From Pseudomonas sp. BN102 (GTDB taxonomy: Bacteria; Pseudomonadota; Gammaproteobacteria; Pseudomonadales; Pseudomonadaceae), in the NCBI RefSeq assembly GCF_029871245.1, contig NZ_SSON01000030.1:62001-126000 (forward strand): a DNA stretch of 64,000 bases, in the 5' to 3' direction. Under the pieces are notes generated by a model. It had not been told where the DNA came from and made no database searches. It saw only the letters and a program-made list of their open reading frames with translations. Made by a program: the position numbers and the translations under genes. Positions 25,963 to 33,930 of the stretch are shown here, in pieces. The stretch's first letter is position 1; each line of letters opens with the position of its first letter.

Positions 25963-26074
25963 CTGCCCGCGCACAGCCGGATGCGCACCGGACCCGGCAT
26001 CGCACGCGCAAGGATGGCTCGCACCGCGACCCAGGCGCCGCCCAGCGGCGCGCAGTAAACCGGAGAGAAGAACA

Positions 26075-27466
26075 ATGGCTACCCCTTCCACCAGCCTCGA
26101 TATCAGCACCTGCCTGCCCAACGACTACACCCACAGCGCCCAGGGCACGGCCCTGCGGCGGATACTCGGACTGCCCGCCCTGGTGTTCTTCGGCCTGGTC
26201 TACATGGTGCCGCTGACCATCTTCACCACCTACGGCGTGGTCACCGAGATGACCGGCGGGCGCACTGCCCCGGCCTACCTGGTCACCCTGCTGGCGATGA
26301 TCTTCACCGCCCTGTCCTACAGCTTCATGGTCCGCCGCTACCCCATCGCCGGTTCGGCCTACTCCTACACCAGCCTGAGCTTCGGCCCCGGTGTCGGCTT
26401 TCTCGCCGGCTGGTCGCTGCTGCTGGATTACCTCTTCCTGCCGATGATCAACTACCTGGTGATCGGCCTGTTCCTCAACATCGCCTTTCCCGAGGTGCCG
26501 GCCTGGGTCTTCGTGGTCGCCTCCATCGGGCTGGTGACGGTGCTGAACATCCTCGGCATCGGCTCGGTGTCGGGCATGAGCAACCTGATCGTCATCGCCC
26601 AGTTGGTCTTCGTCGCGGTGTTCCTGGCCATGGCCGGCAAGAGCCTGCTCGGCGCGCCCATCGACTTCAGCGCACCCTTCCTCGGCGATGGCAGCCAGCC
26701 TGGCCTGGTGCCGCTGATGGCCGGGGCCGCGGTGCTCTGCCTGTCCTTCCTCGGTTTCGACGCCGTGTCCACTCTGGCCGAGGAGGCGCGCGATCCGAAG
26801 CGCGACATCCCCCGCGCCATCGTGATCACCACCCTCATCGCCGGCGTGTTGTTCTTCGTCCTGGCACTGGTCGCCCAACTGGTGTTCCCCGGCAGCAGCT
26901 TCAAGGACGTGGATGCCGCAGCCAACGAGGTGATGCTGACCGTCGGCGGCCAGTTCCTCGCCGCCTTCTTCACCGCCACCTACGTCGCCGGCGCGGCGGG
27001 TTCGGCGCTGGCGTCCCAGGCTTCGGTGTCGCGCATCCTCTACAGCATGGGCCGCGACGGCATCCTGCCGCGCCGCCTGTTCGGCACCCTGTCCCGGCGT
27101 TTCAAGACGCCCACCATCGCCATCCTGATCGTCTCCCTGGTGTCGCTGCTGGCGGTGGTCATCGACCTCGCCACCCTGGCATCGATGATCAGCTTCGGTG
27201 CCCTGGTCGCCTTCTCCGCGGTGAACCTGGCGGTGATCCGCACCTACCTGTTCGACGGCCGCCCGCACACACCCTTCGACCTGCTGCGCTACGGCCTGGT
27301 CCCGCTGATCGGCTTCGCCCTGATCGCCTGGCTCTGGACCAGCCTGTCGGCCCTGACCCTGGCCATCGGCCTGGGCTGGTTCGCCGTGGGCCTGGCCTAT
27401 CTCGCCGTGCAGACCGGCGGCTTCCGCCGCAAGGCGCCGCAGGTGCAGTTTTCCGAATACGAATGA
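26075..27466 (+). CDS. APC-superfamily amino acid/polyamine permease
   Basis: 463-residue inner-membrane transporter with about 12 helices. LRRILGLPALVFFGLVYMVPLTIFTTYG is the first-helix region with the unwound Gly-rich segment; AGSAYSYTSLSFGPGVGFLAGW and FDAVSTLAEEARDPKRDIPRAI are the family signatures for helices 3 and 6-7. GGAGAG precedes the ATG at 26075; the frame is open upstream but carries no homology. Followed after 33 bases by the amidohydrolase gene and probably co-transcribed with it, pointing to a (acetyl)polyamine or related amine as substrate. From memory it is the ortholog of PA0322. Confidence 0.88.
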   Translation: MATPSTSLDISTCLPNDYTHSAQGTALRRILGLPALVFFGLVYMVPLTIFTTYGVVTEMTGGRTAPAYLVTLLAMIFTALSYSFMVRRYPIAGSAYSYTSLSFGPGVGFLAGWSLLLDYLFLPMINYLVIGLFLNIAFPEVPAWVFVVASIGLVTVLNILGIGSVSGMSNLIVIAQLVFVAVFLAMAGKSLLGAPIDFSAPFLGDGSQPGLVPLMAGAAVLCLSFLGFDAVSTLAEEARDPKRDIPRAIVITTLIAGVLFFVLALVAQLVFPGSSFKDVDAAANEVMLTVGGQFLAAFFTATYVAGAAGSALASQASVSRILYSMGRDGILPRRLFGTLSRRFKTPTIAILIVSLVSLLAVVIDLATLASMISFGALVAFSAVNLAVIRTYLFDGRPHTPFDLLRYGLVPLIGFALIAWLWTSLSALTLAIGLGWFAVGLAYLAVQTGGFRRKAPQVQFSEYE

Positions 27467-27499
27467 ACCCGCTGACCCGCTAGCCGAAAGGAGACGCTG

Positions 27500-28531
27500 A
27501 TGCTGACGATCTATACCGACGACCACCACCTGCACCACGGCAAGCACGAACTGATCGGTGGCCAGTTCACCCCCTGCTTCGAGAAACCGAGCCGCGCCGA
27601 CATGGTGCTGGACCGCGCCAAGGCGGTGAAGCTGGGCGCCATCCAGGCACCCACCGACTTCGGCCTGTCGCCTATCCTGCGGGTGCACAGCGAAGGCTTC
27701 GTCAACTTCCTGAAGCACGCCTGGAGCGACTGGCAGGCCAAGGGCCGCAGCCACGACATGCTGCCCATCGCCTGGCCGACCCGGCGCCTGCGCCAGGTGG
27801 AACCCACCGATATCGACGGCCGCCTCGGCTACTACTCCTTCGACGCCGGCGCGCCCATCACCGCCGGCACCTGGCAGGCCATCACCAGTTCGGCCAACGT
27901 CGCACTCTCCGGCCAGGCCGAGCTGCGCAAGGGCGCCCGTGGCGTGTTCTCCCTGTGCCGCCCGCCGGGCCACCACGCCGCCGCCGACTACATGGGCGGC
28001 TACTGTTACCTGAACAACGCGGCCATCGCCGTGCAGGCCATGCTGGACGCCGGCGCCAAACGCATCGCGGTGCTGGACGTGGACTACCACCACGGCAACG
28101 GCACCCAGGACATCTTCTACGACCGCGCCGACGTGCTCTTCACCTCGATCCACGGCGACCCGCGCTTCGAATACCCCTACTTCCTCGGCTTCGCCGACGA
28201 AAAGGGCGTGGGCGCCGGGGCCGGGTTCAACTTCAACTACCCGCTGGCCGAGTGCAGCGACTGGGCAGTGTGGAGCCTGGCGCTCGCCGACGCCTGCCGG
28301 CAGATCGCCGAGTACGCCCCGGACGCGCTGGTGGTGTCGCTGGGGGTGGATACCTTCAAGGAGGACCCCATCTCGCAGTTCAAGCTGGACAGCCCGGACT
28401 ACCTGCGCATGGGCGAGATTATCGGCAAGCTCGGCCTGCAGACGCTGTTCGTGATGGAGGGGGGTTACGCGGTGGAGGAGATCGGCATCAACGCGATCAA
28501 TGTGCTGCAGGGGTTCGAGAGCGTGGCGTAA
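27500..28531 (+). CDS. Acetylpolyamine amidohydrolase (histone-deacetylase family)
   Basis: 343-residue zinc enzyme that removes acetyl groups from acetylated polyamines. Zn ligands Asp195, His197 (VLDVDYHHGN) and Asp284 (LGVDTF), the catalytic His158-His159 pair (RPPGHHAAADYMGGYCYLNN) and Tyr323 (GGYAVEE) are all present. These numbers coincide with those of the characterised Mycoplana ramosa acetylpolyamine amidohydrolase, including Glu17 at the tunnel rim. AAAGGAG precedes the ATG. Downstream partner of the APC permease; supplies free polyamine for the SpuI/SpuB/SpuC route encoded 20 kb away. Presumed ortholog of PA0321. Confidence 0.94.
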   Translation: MLTIYTDDHHLHHGKHELIGGQFTPCFEKPSRADMVLDRAKAVKLGAIQAPTDFGLSPILRVHSEGFVNFLKHAWSDWQAKGRSHDMLPIAWPTRRLRQVEPTDIDGRLGYYSFDAGAPITAGTWQAITSSANVALSGQAELRKGARGVFSLCRPPGHHAAADYMGGYCYLNNAAIAVQAMLDAGAKRIAVLDVDYHHGNGTQDIFYDRADVLFTSIHGDPRFEYPYFLGFADEKGVGAGAGFNFNYPLAECSDWAVWSLALADACRQIAEYAPDALVVSLGVDTFKEDPISQFKLDSPDYLRMGEIIGKLGLQTLFVMEGGYAVEEIGINAINVLQGFESVA

Positions 28532-28560
28532 GGCGCGAGGTTGGGGGGCACAAACTGGCT

Positions 28561-28678
28561 CCCTCTCCTCTTCAGGGAGAGGGCTGGGGAGAGGGGAACA
28601 GAGTCCATCTCAGCATCGCGGCCAATCCAATCGACCGGCCCTCTCCCCCAGCCCCTCTCCCGCAAGCGGGAGAGGGGA
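28561..28678. repeat. Inverted pair of CCCTCTCC/GGGAGAGG segments (terminator-like)
   Basis: GGGAGAGGGCTGGGGAGAGG (28575-28594) pairs with CCCTCTCCCCCAGCCCCTCT (28640-28659), and the right half also folds on itself (CCCCTCTCCCGC/GCGGGAGAGGGG). Lies between the convergent amidohydrolase and carO genes and could block transcription from both sides. A related palindrome is at 63851-63878. Confidence 0.7.
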
Positions 28679-28686
28679 GTTATCAA

Positions 28687-29034
28687 TCAATTCACCCGCT
28701 CAACGAACTCCACATCCACCTCGCGGCCCATCAGGTCGCGGTCCACGTCGCCGGTCAGCTTGACGGTGTCCTTTTCGCCGATGGTCTGCGGCGGCCAGTC
28801 CTCATCGTCGATTTCCACCTTCATGGTGCCGGTGGCGTCCTTGAACTCGTAGATATCGCCATTCACGCGGCGGACGATCTGGCCCTGCAGCACCACCTGG
28901 GCGTCGTCGGCGGCTTCGAGGGCGGCAGCGACTGTGTTGATCTGGGCAGTAGCGCCCGGGCCGGTGTAGCTGCTGGCCAGGACGGCGGTGGAGAACAGCG
29001 GAGCGGCCAGCAGGGCGAGGTATTTGGCTTTCAT
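28687..29034 (-). CDS. carO: CarO-like periplasmic OB-fold (BOF/YgiW) protein
   Basis: 115 residues. The N-terminal signal peptide (YLALLAAPLFSTAVLA) is followed by a bacterial OB-fold domain: VVLQGQIVRRVNGDIYEFKDATGTMKVEIDDEDWPPQTI and TVKLTGDVDRD, the classic YgiW/BOF pattern. P. aeruginosa CarO (PA0320) occupies the same position next to the acetylpolyamine amidohydrolase gene and is a calcium-responsive target of the CarSR (BqsRS) two-component system. Three TTAAG half-sites upstream support the same regulation here. Confidence 0.88.
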   Translation of the reverse strand: MKAKYLALLAAPLFSTAVLASSYTGPGATAQINTVAAALEAADDAQVVLQGQIVRRVNGDIYEFKDATGTMKVEIDDEDWPPQTIGEKDTVKLTGDVDRDLMGREVDVEFVERVN

Positions 29035-29095
29035 GGTGATGATCCCGTTTCGTCGTGAAGATGGGATCAGGCTAGGGCCGCTGGCTGAATCCAGG

Positions 29096-29122
29096 CTTAA
29101 AAGCGCCTTAAGCGAAGCTTAA
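29096..29122 (-). promoter_or_regulatory. Triple CarR/BqsR box upstream of carO
   Basis: On the minus strand: TTAAG-N6-TTAAG-N6-TTAAG, all three half-sites exact, 62-88 bases before the carO ATG. The published BqsR recognition pattern needs two such half-sites at this spacing, so two overlapping boxes exist. Confidence 0.8.
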
Positions 29123-29172
29123 CGGCGAAGCCGTCCCTTCCGCGACGCACTTCGCCCTACGGAGCCCCTATC

Positions 29173-30105
29173 TCAGCCGTTGTCGGCGCTGGCTACCAGG
29201 TCCTTGCGGAACACGTAGAACAGGTTCGGCTCGCTGACGACGTAGATATTGCCACTCTCGTCCATGGCCACGCCTTCGGCGCGCGGGATGTTGCGGTCCA
29301 GGCCGTTGAGGCCGCCCATCAGGCTGATGAAGCTGACCGGCTGGCCCTGTTCGTCCAGCTCCAGCAGCAGGTTGGATTGCGCCGAAAGCACCAGGATATG
29401 CCCGGTGCGCGGGTCGATGCTGAGGGCCGAGAGGTTGCGCATACCCAGGCCGTAGCTGGGCAGCGGGCGCAGGGCGGCGCCCAGGCCCTGGTTGCCGTCG
29501 CTGCCGAGGCTGAACATGGCAGTAGGGCCACGCTCCTTGCCCAGCAGCAGGCGACTCTGGACCGGGTCCCAGGCGATGCCTTCGAAGCCCTTGTTGCCGG
29601 AGTCGGGGAAGCCCAGGTCGAACTCGGGCACGCTGTCTGCGCTCAGCTCGCGGGTTTCCGGGTCCAGTTCGAAGATCGACAGGGTCCGCCGGCGCTCGTC
29701 GGTCACCGCCACGTGGCCGCCTTCCAGTACCGCCACGCCTTCGGGGTTGGAGAACCCCTTCAGCGGAATTCTGCGCAGCACCTCGCCGTCGCGGCTCAGC
29801 TCCACCAGGGTCGGCGACTTGCCGGTCACGGTGAACAGGGTTCCAGTGACGGGGTTGTAGGCGAGGTCGGAGGTCTCGTCGTTTTCCAGACCGGCCAGGG
29901 GCTTGCCCTGCAGGACGGCCTTGTAACCCGGCAGCCAGATGCTGGCGGCGCGCTGCTCCTGGCTCAGCTGTTGCTCGCCGAACCAGACCAGGGCGCGGTC
30001 ATCCCAGTGCATGTAGCGGGTCAGCGCGGTGGCACCGGCGAGCACGGCGGCCAGTCCCAGCAGCAGTCGGCGGCGGCGAATGAGCGGCAAGAGGCGGAAT
30101 GGCAT
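29173..30105 (-). CDS. Second SdiA-regulated beta-propeller protein (carP paralog)
   Basis: 310 residues with an Arg-rich N-terminus, one membrane segment (about 13-28) and a beta-propeller of the SdiA-regulated family: SDLAYNPVTGTLFTVTG, NPEGVAVLEGGHVAVTDERR, GNKGFEGIAWD, LSALSIDPRTGHILVLSAQS and AEGVAMDESGNIYVVSEPNLFYVFRK. Clearly homologous to the carP-like protein at 19383, including the WLPGYKAVLQGKPL/WLPDYQVVIEAKPI segment. No TTAAG-type box is seen upstream. It lies behind carO on the same strand side but begins 1 kb away, so it is probably an independent unit. Confidence 0.82.
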   Translation of the reverse strand: MPFRLLPLIRRRRLLLGLAAVLAGATALTRYMHWDDRALVWFGEQQLSQEQRAASIWLPGYKAVLQGKPLAGLENDETSDLAYNPVTGTLFTVTGKSPTLVELSRDGEVLRRIPLKGFSNPEGVAVLEGGHVAVTDERRRTLSIFELDPETRELSADSVPEFDLGFPDSGNKGFEGIAWDPVQSRLLLGKERGPTAMFSLGSDGNQGLGAALRPLPSYGLGMRNLSALSIDPRTGHILVLSAQSNLLLELDEQGQPVSFISLMGGLNGLDRNIPRAEGVAMDESGNIYVVSEPNLFYVFRKDLVASADNG

Positions 30106-30191
30106 CAGCTATGACTCGATGAAGGAAGCAGGCAAGAGATAGCAAAATGCCATGAAAGTTCCGTGAAAGGCCGCGCCGCTGGTCGGCTGGA

Positions 30192-30857
30192 TCAGATGAC
30201 CCGGCTTTCGAAGGCGCTGTGGCCCACCAGTTCCAGCACCAGCTCGTCGCCCGCATTCAGCGGGCCGACGCCCACCGGGGTGCCGGTGAGGATGACATCG
30301 CCCGGCTGCAGGCTGAAGTGCCCGGCCATGTGCTGGATCAGCGGCAGGATGGGGTTGAGCATGTCGCGGCTGTTGCCGTCCTGGCGCACCTCGCCATTGA
30401 TGGTCAGACGGATGCCGACGTCGTCCAGCTGTTCCGGCGCATCGCCCGGAACGAAGGGCGCCAGCACGCAGGCGCCGTCGAAGGACTTGGAGATTTCCCA
30501 GGGCAGCCCCTTCTCCTTCAGCTTCGCCTGCACGTCGCGCAGCGTCAGGTCCAGGGCGGGAGCAAAACCGGAGATGGCATCGCGCACTTCCTCTTCATCC
30601 GGATGGCGCGACAGCGGCTTGCCGATCAGCACGGCGATTTCCGCTTCGTAGTGCACCGCGCCACGATCCTGGGGAATGCTGAAACCGCCGACCAGCGGCA
30701 CCACGCAGGAACCCGGCTTGATGAACAGCAGGGGCTCGGTGGGCACGGGGTTGCTCAGCTCCTTGGCGTGCTCGGCGTAGTTGCGGCCGACGCAGACCAC
30801 CTTGCCCAGGGAAAAATGGATCGGGGTGCCATCGACATACTGGTGCTGGTAGCTCAT
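30192..30857 (-). CDS. Fumarylacetoacetate hydrolase (FAH)-family enzyme
   Basis: 221 residues, the single-domain size of FAHD-type acylpyruvases/oxaloacetate decarboxylases and 2-hydroxyhepta-diene-dioate isomerases. Metal-binding acidic residues are in HYEAEIAVLIG and the Asp of ALDLTLRDVQ; KSFDGACVLAPF and GDVILTGTPVGVG are family signatures. ATG at 30857 has AGGAG at proper distance. Follows the D-2-hydroxyglutarate dehydrogenase gene on the same strand after 61 bases and may be co-transcribed with it. Specific substrate not determined. Confidence 0.88.
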   Translation of the reverse strand: MSYQHQYVDGTPIHFSLGKVVCVGRNYAEHAKELSNPVPTEPLLFIKPGSCVVPLVGGFSIPQDRGAVHYEAEIAVLIGKPLSRHPDEEEVRDAISGFAPALDLTLRDVQAKLKEKGLPWEISKSFDGACVLAPFVPGDAPEQLDDVGIRLTINGEVRQDGNSRDMLNPILPLIQHMAGHFSLQPGDVILTGTPVGVGPLNAGDELVLELVGHSAFESRVI

Positions 30858-30918
30858 TGACCGACTCCTGAACGGTTCCATGCGAAACAGGCGGTGGATA
30901 GCTCCACCGCCGGCCTGC

Positions 30919-32310
30919 TCAGTTGAAAATCTTCCCGGGGTTCATGATGCCGTTGGGATCGAAGACTGCCTTGATCGCCTTCATCACCGCGATCTCCGGC
31001 TCCGAACGGCTGTAGCCGAGGTAGTCGCGCTTGGTCATGCCCACGCCGTGCTCGGCGGAGATGGAGCCGTTGTACTTCTCGACGGTCTCGAACACCCACT
31101 TGTTCACGGTGGCGCACTTGGCGAAAAACTCGTCCTTGGACAGGTTTTCCGGCTTGAGGATGTTCAGGTGCAGGTTGCCGTCGCCGATGTGGCCAAACCA
31201 GACCACTTCGAAGTCCGGGTAGTTGGCTTCGACGATGGCGTCGATGTCGTGCAGGAAGGCCGGCACCTTGGAAACCGTGACCGAAATGTCGTTCTTGTAC
31301 GGCGTCCAGTGGGAGATGGTCTCGGAGATGTACTCGCGCAGCTTCCAGAGATTCTGCAGCTGCTGCTCGCTCTGGCTCATCACGCCATCCAGCACCCAGC
31401 CCTGCTCGACGCAGTGCTCGAAGGTGGCCAGGGCGTCGTTGGCGATCTCCTCGCTGGCGGCTTCGAACTCCAGCAATGCATAGAAGGGGCACTCGGTCTC
31501 GAAGGGCGCCGGCACGTCGCCACGGGCCAGGACCTTGGCCATGGCCTTGTCGGAGAAGAATTCAAAGGCGGTGAGATCCAGCATGCTCTGGAAGGCGTGC
31601 AGCACCGGCATGATGGAGTCCAGGTCGGGCGAGCCGAGGACCATGGCGGTGAGATTCTTCGGCGCGCGATCCAGGCGCATGGTGGCCTCGACCACGAAGC
31701 CCAGGGTGCCTTCCGCGCCAATGAACAGCTGGCGCAGGTCGTAGCCAGTGGCGTTCTTGATCAGGTCCTTGTTCAGCTCCAGCAAGTCGCCGGCGCCGGT
31801 GACCACCTTGATGCCGGCGACCCAGTTACGGGTCATGCCGTAGCGAATCACCTTGATCCCGCCGGCATTGGTGCCGATGTTGCCGCCAATCTGGCTGGAG
31901 CCGGCGGAGGCGAAGTCCACCGGGTAGTACAGGCCCTTGTCCTCGGCGAAGTTCTGCAGCTGCTCGGTGACTACGCCCGGCTGGCAGACGACGGTGCGGT
32001 CGAACTCGTTGAACTCGAGGATCTGGTTCATGTAGTCGAAGGCGACCACCACCTCGCCATTGGCCGCCACGGCCGCGGCGGAAAGGCCGGTGCGGCCGCC
32101 CGAGGGCACCAGCGCCACCTTGTGCTGGTTTGCCCAGCGGACGATGGCCTGCACCTGCTCGATGCTCTTGGGGAAGACGATGGCGCTGGGCGCAGGGGCG
32201 AAATGCTTGGTCCAGTCCTTGCCGTAGGCCTCCAGGGATGCGGCGTCGGTCAGTACCTTGCCGGGTTCAACCAGGGTCTTCAGCTCTTCGATCAGGGCAG
32301 CGTTGGTCAT
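30919..32310 (-). CDS. D-2-hydroxyglutarate dehydrogenase (FAD-linked)
   Basis: Flavoenzyme oxidising D-2-hydroxyglutarate to 2-oxoglutarate and passing electrons to ETF/ubiquinone. 463 residues; N-terminal PCMH-type FAD domain (VPSGGRTGLSAAAV, DFASAGSSQIGGNIGTNAGGIKVIRYG, LFIGAEGTLGFV) and C-terminal domain with zinc/substrate His residues in WFGHIGDGNLHLN and SISAEHGVGMTKRDYL. Very like the characterised P. stutzeri enzyme, as I recall it, which removes the D-2-hydroxyglutarate made by SerA. ATG at 32310 chosen by that comparison; another ATG lies at 32334. Divergent from serA, 187 bases apart. Confidence 0.93.
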   Translation of the reverse strand: MTNAALIEELKTLVEPGKVLTDAASLEAYGKDWTKHFAPAPSAIVFPKSIEQVQAIVRWANQHKVALVPSGGRTGLSAAAVAANGEVVVAFDYMNQILEFNEFDRTVVCQPGVVTEQLQNFAEDKGLYYPVDFASAGSSQIGGNIGTNAGGIKVIRYGMTRNWVAGIKVVTGAGDLLELNKDLIKNATGYDLRQLFIGAEGTLGFVVEATMRLDRAPKNLTAMVLGSPDLDSIMPVLHAFQSMLDLTAFEFFSDKAMAKVLARGDVPAPFETECPFYALLEFEAASEEIANDALATFEHCVEQGWVLDGVMSQSEQQLQNLWKLREYISETISHWTPYKNDISVTVSKVPAFLHDIDAIVEANYPDFEVVWFGHIGDGNLHLNILKPENLSKDEFFAKCATVNKWVFETVEKYNGSISAEHGVGMTKRDYLGYSRSEPEIAVMKAIKAVFDPNGIMNPGKIFN

Positions 32311-32497
32311 CAGCGGAACTCTCAAATCATTCATGGTCGCCCTGAGAACGATTCAGGTCGCAACCGAGCAAGGAAAAAGGAGTTCATGCTAGCATACGCA
32401 CCCCGCGAATCGTGCTCTCCAGGCGATTTTCCGGGTAGCAGCCCGCTTCCCCCACGGCCCGCTTCTGTCATTTTTACCGGGATACATAGGTACGCAG

Positions 32498-33727
32498 ATG
32501 AGCAAGACCTCTCTCGAAAAGAGCAAGATCAAGTTCCTTCTCCTCGAAGGCGTCCACCAGAACGCCGTGGACACCCTGAAGGCCGCCGGTTACACGAACA
32601 TCGAGTACCTCAAGGGCGCCCTCTCGGGTGACGAACTGAAGGAAAAGATCGCCGACGCCCACTTCATCGGCATCCGCTCGCGCACCCAGCTCACCGAAGA
32701 GGTGTTCGACTGCGCCAAGAAGCTCATCGCTGTCGGCTGCTTCTGCATCGGCACCAACCAGGTCAACCTGGCCGCCGCCCGCGAACGCGGCATCGCGGTG
32801 TTCAACGCGCCCTACTCCAACACCCGCTCGGTAGCCGAGCTGGTCCTGGCCGAGGCCATCCTGCTGCTGCGCGGCATTCCGGAGAAGAACGCCTCCTGCC
32901 ACCGCGGCGGCTGGATCAAGTCCGCAGCCAACTCCTTCGAGATCCGCGGCAAGAAGCTCGGTATCGTCGGCTACGGCTCTATCGGCACCCAGCTGTCGGT
33001 ACTGGCCGAGGCCCTCGGCATGCAGGTGTTCTTCTATGACACCGTGACCAAGCTGCCGCTGGGCAACGCCACCCAGGTGGGCAACCTGCACGAGCTGCTG
33101 GGCATGTCCGACATCGTCTCCCTGCACGTGCCCGAGCTGCCGTCCACCCAGTGGATGATGGGCGAGAAGGAAATCCGCGCGATCAAGAAGGGCGGCATCC
33201 TGATCAACGCCGCACGCGGCACCGTGGTGAAGCTGGACGCCCTGGCCGAAGCCATCAAGGACGAACACCTGATCGGCGCTGCCATTGACGTGTTCCCGGT
33301 CGAGCCCAAGTCCAACGACGAGGAGTTCGAGAGCCCGCTGCGTGGCCTGGATCGCGTGATCCTGACCCCGCACATCGGCGGTTCCACCGCCGAGGCCCAG
33401 GCCAACATCGGCCTGGAAGTGGCCGAGAAGCTGGTCAAGTACAGCGACAACGGCACCTCGGTGTCCTCGGTCAACTTCCCCGAAGTGGCGCTGCCGTCCC
33501 ACCCGGGCAAGCACCGCCTGCTGCACATCCACCAGAACGTGCCGGGCGTGATGAGCGAGATCAACAAGGTGTTCGCCGACAACGGCATCAACATCTCCGG
33601 CCAGTACCTGCAAACCGACGAGAAGGTCGGCTACGTCGTAATCGACGTCGACGCCGAGTACTCGGACCTGGCGCTGGAGAAGCTGCAGCACGTGAACGGC
33701 ACCATCCGCAGCCGCGTACTGTTCTAA
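32498..33727 (+). CDS. serA: D-3-phosphoglycerate dehydrogenase
   Basis: First enzyme of serine biosynthesis, also reducing 2-oxoglutarate to D-2-hydroxyglutarate to drive the reaction. 409 residues: substrate domain with SRTQLTEEVF and GCFCIGTNQVNL, NAD-binding Rossmann fold LGIVGYGSIGTQLSV (about 151-165), catalytic Arg/Glu/His in NAARGTVV, DVFPVEP and LTPHIGGSTAEAQ, and a C-terminal ACT domain for serine feedback (HQNVPGVMSEINKVFADNGINISGQYLQT). Divergent from D-2-hydroxyglutarate dehydrogenase; the pair forms a metabolic couple. Confidence 0.97.
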   Translation: MSKTSLEKSKIKFLLLEGVHQNAVDTLKAAGYTNIEYLKGALSGDELKEKIADAHFIGIRSRTQLTEEVFDCAKKLIAVGCFCIGTNQVNLAAARERGIAVFNAPYSNTRSVAELVLAEAILLLRGIPEKNASCHRGGWIKSAANSFEIRGKKLGIVGYGSIGTQLSVLAEALGMQVFFYDTVTKLPLGNATQVGNLHELLGMSDIVSLHVPELPSTQWMMGEKEIRAIKKGGILINAARGTVVKLDALAEAIKDEHLIGAAIDVFPVEPKSNDEEFESPLRGLDRVILTPHIGGSTAEAQANIGLEVAEKLVKYSDNGTSVSSVNFPEVALPSHPGKHRLLHIHQNVPGVMSEINKVFADNGINISGQYLQTDEKVGYVVIDVDAEYSDLALEKLQHVNGTIRSRVLF

Positions 33728-33734
33728 GCAAGGG

Positions 33735-33870
33735 CTGCTGCGCGTCGGCGATACTGCGTTGGAAACAGCCTCGGAGTGCTCATTTACAGTCGTAAACTCC
33801 GCGCTCCTCGGCTGTTATTCCGCTTCGCTGCGTTTCGCCTTGTCTCGCTCTAGCTCGCGAGCCCTTGGAA
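33735..33870. repeat. Structured intergenic element downstream of serA
   Basis: About 135 bases of non-coding sequence with strong pairing: CAGCCTCGGAG (33768) against CTCCTCGGCTG (33804), and inside it ATTTAC/GTAAACT. It continues with CGCCTTGTCTCGCTCTAGCTCGCGAGCC. I recognise this string as a type of intergenic repeat seen in many Pseudomonas genomes; no second copy is present in this window. Could fold as a long cruciform or as an RNA hairpin in the serA 3' region. Confidence 0.55.
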
Positions 33871-33887
33871 GGCAACTGCTGGATATG

Positions 33888-33920
33888 AAAAAGGGAGGCC
33901 TCGGCCTCCCTTTTTCTTTT
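33888..33920. terminator. Bidirectional terminator between serA and the DUF4399 gene
   Basis: AAAAAGGGAGGC, small CTCG loop, GCCTCCCTTTTT followed by CTTTT. A-run on one side and T-run on the other serve both converging genes. Confidence 0.93.
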
Positions 33921-33930
33921 CCGCACGTCT

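Noticed and set aside
28532-28686. CRISPR-like alternation of CCCTCTCC/GGGAGAGG units
   Set aside because: Only two inverted segments, no regular spacers and no cas genes; treated as hairpin-forming repeat.
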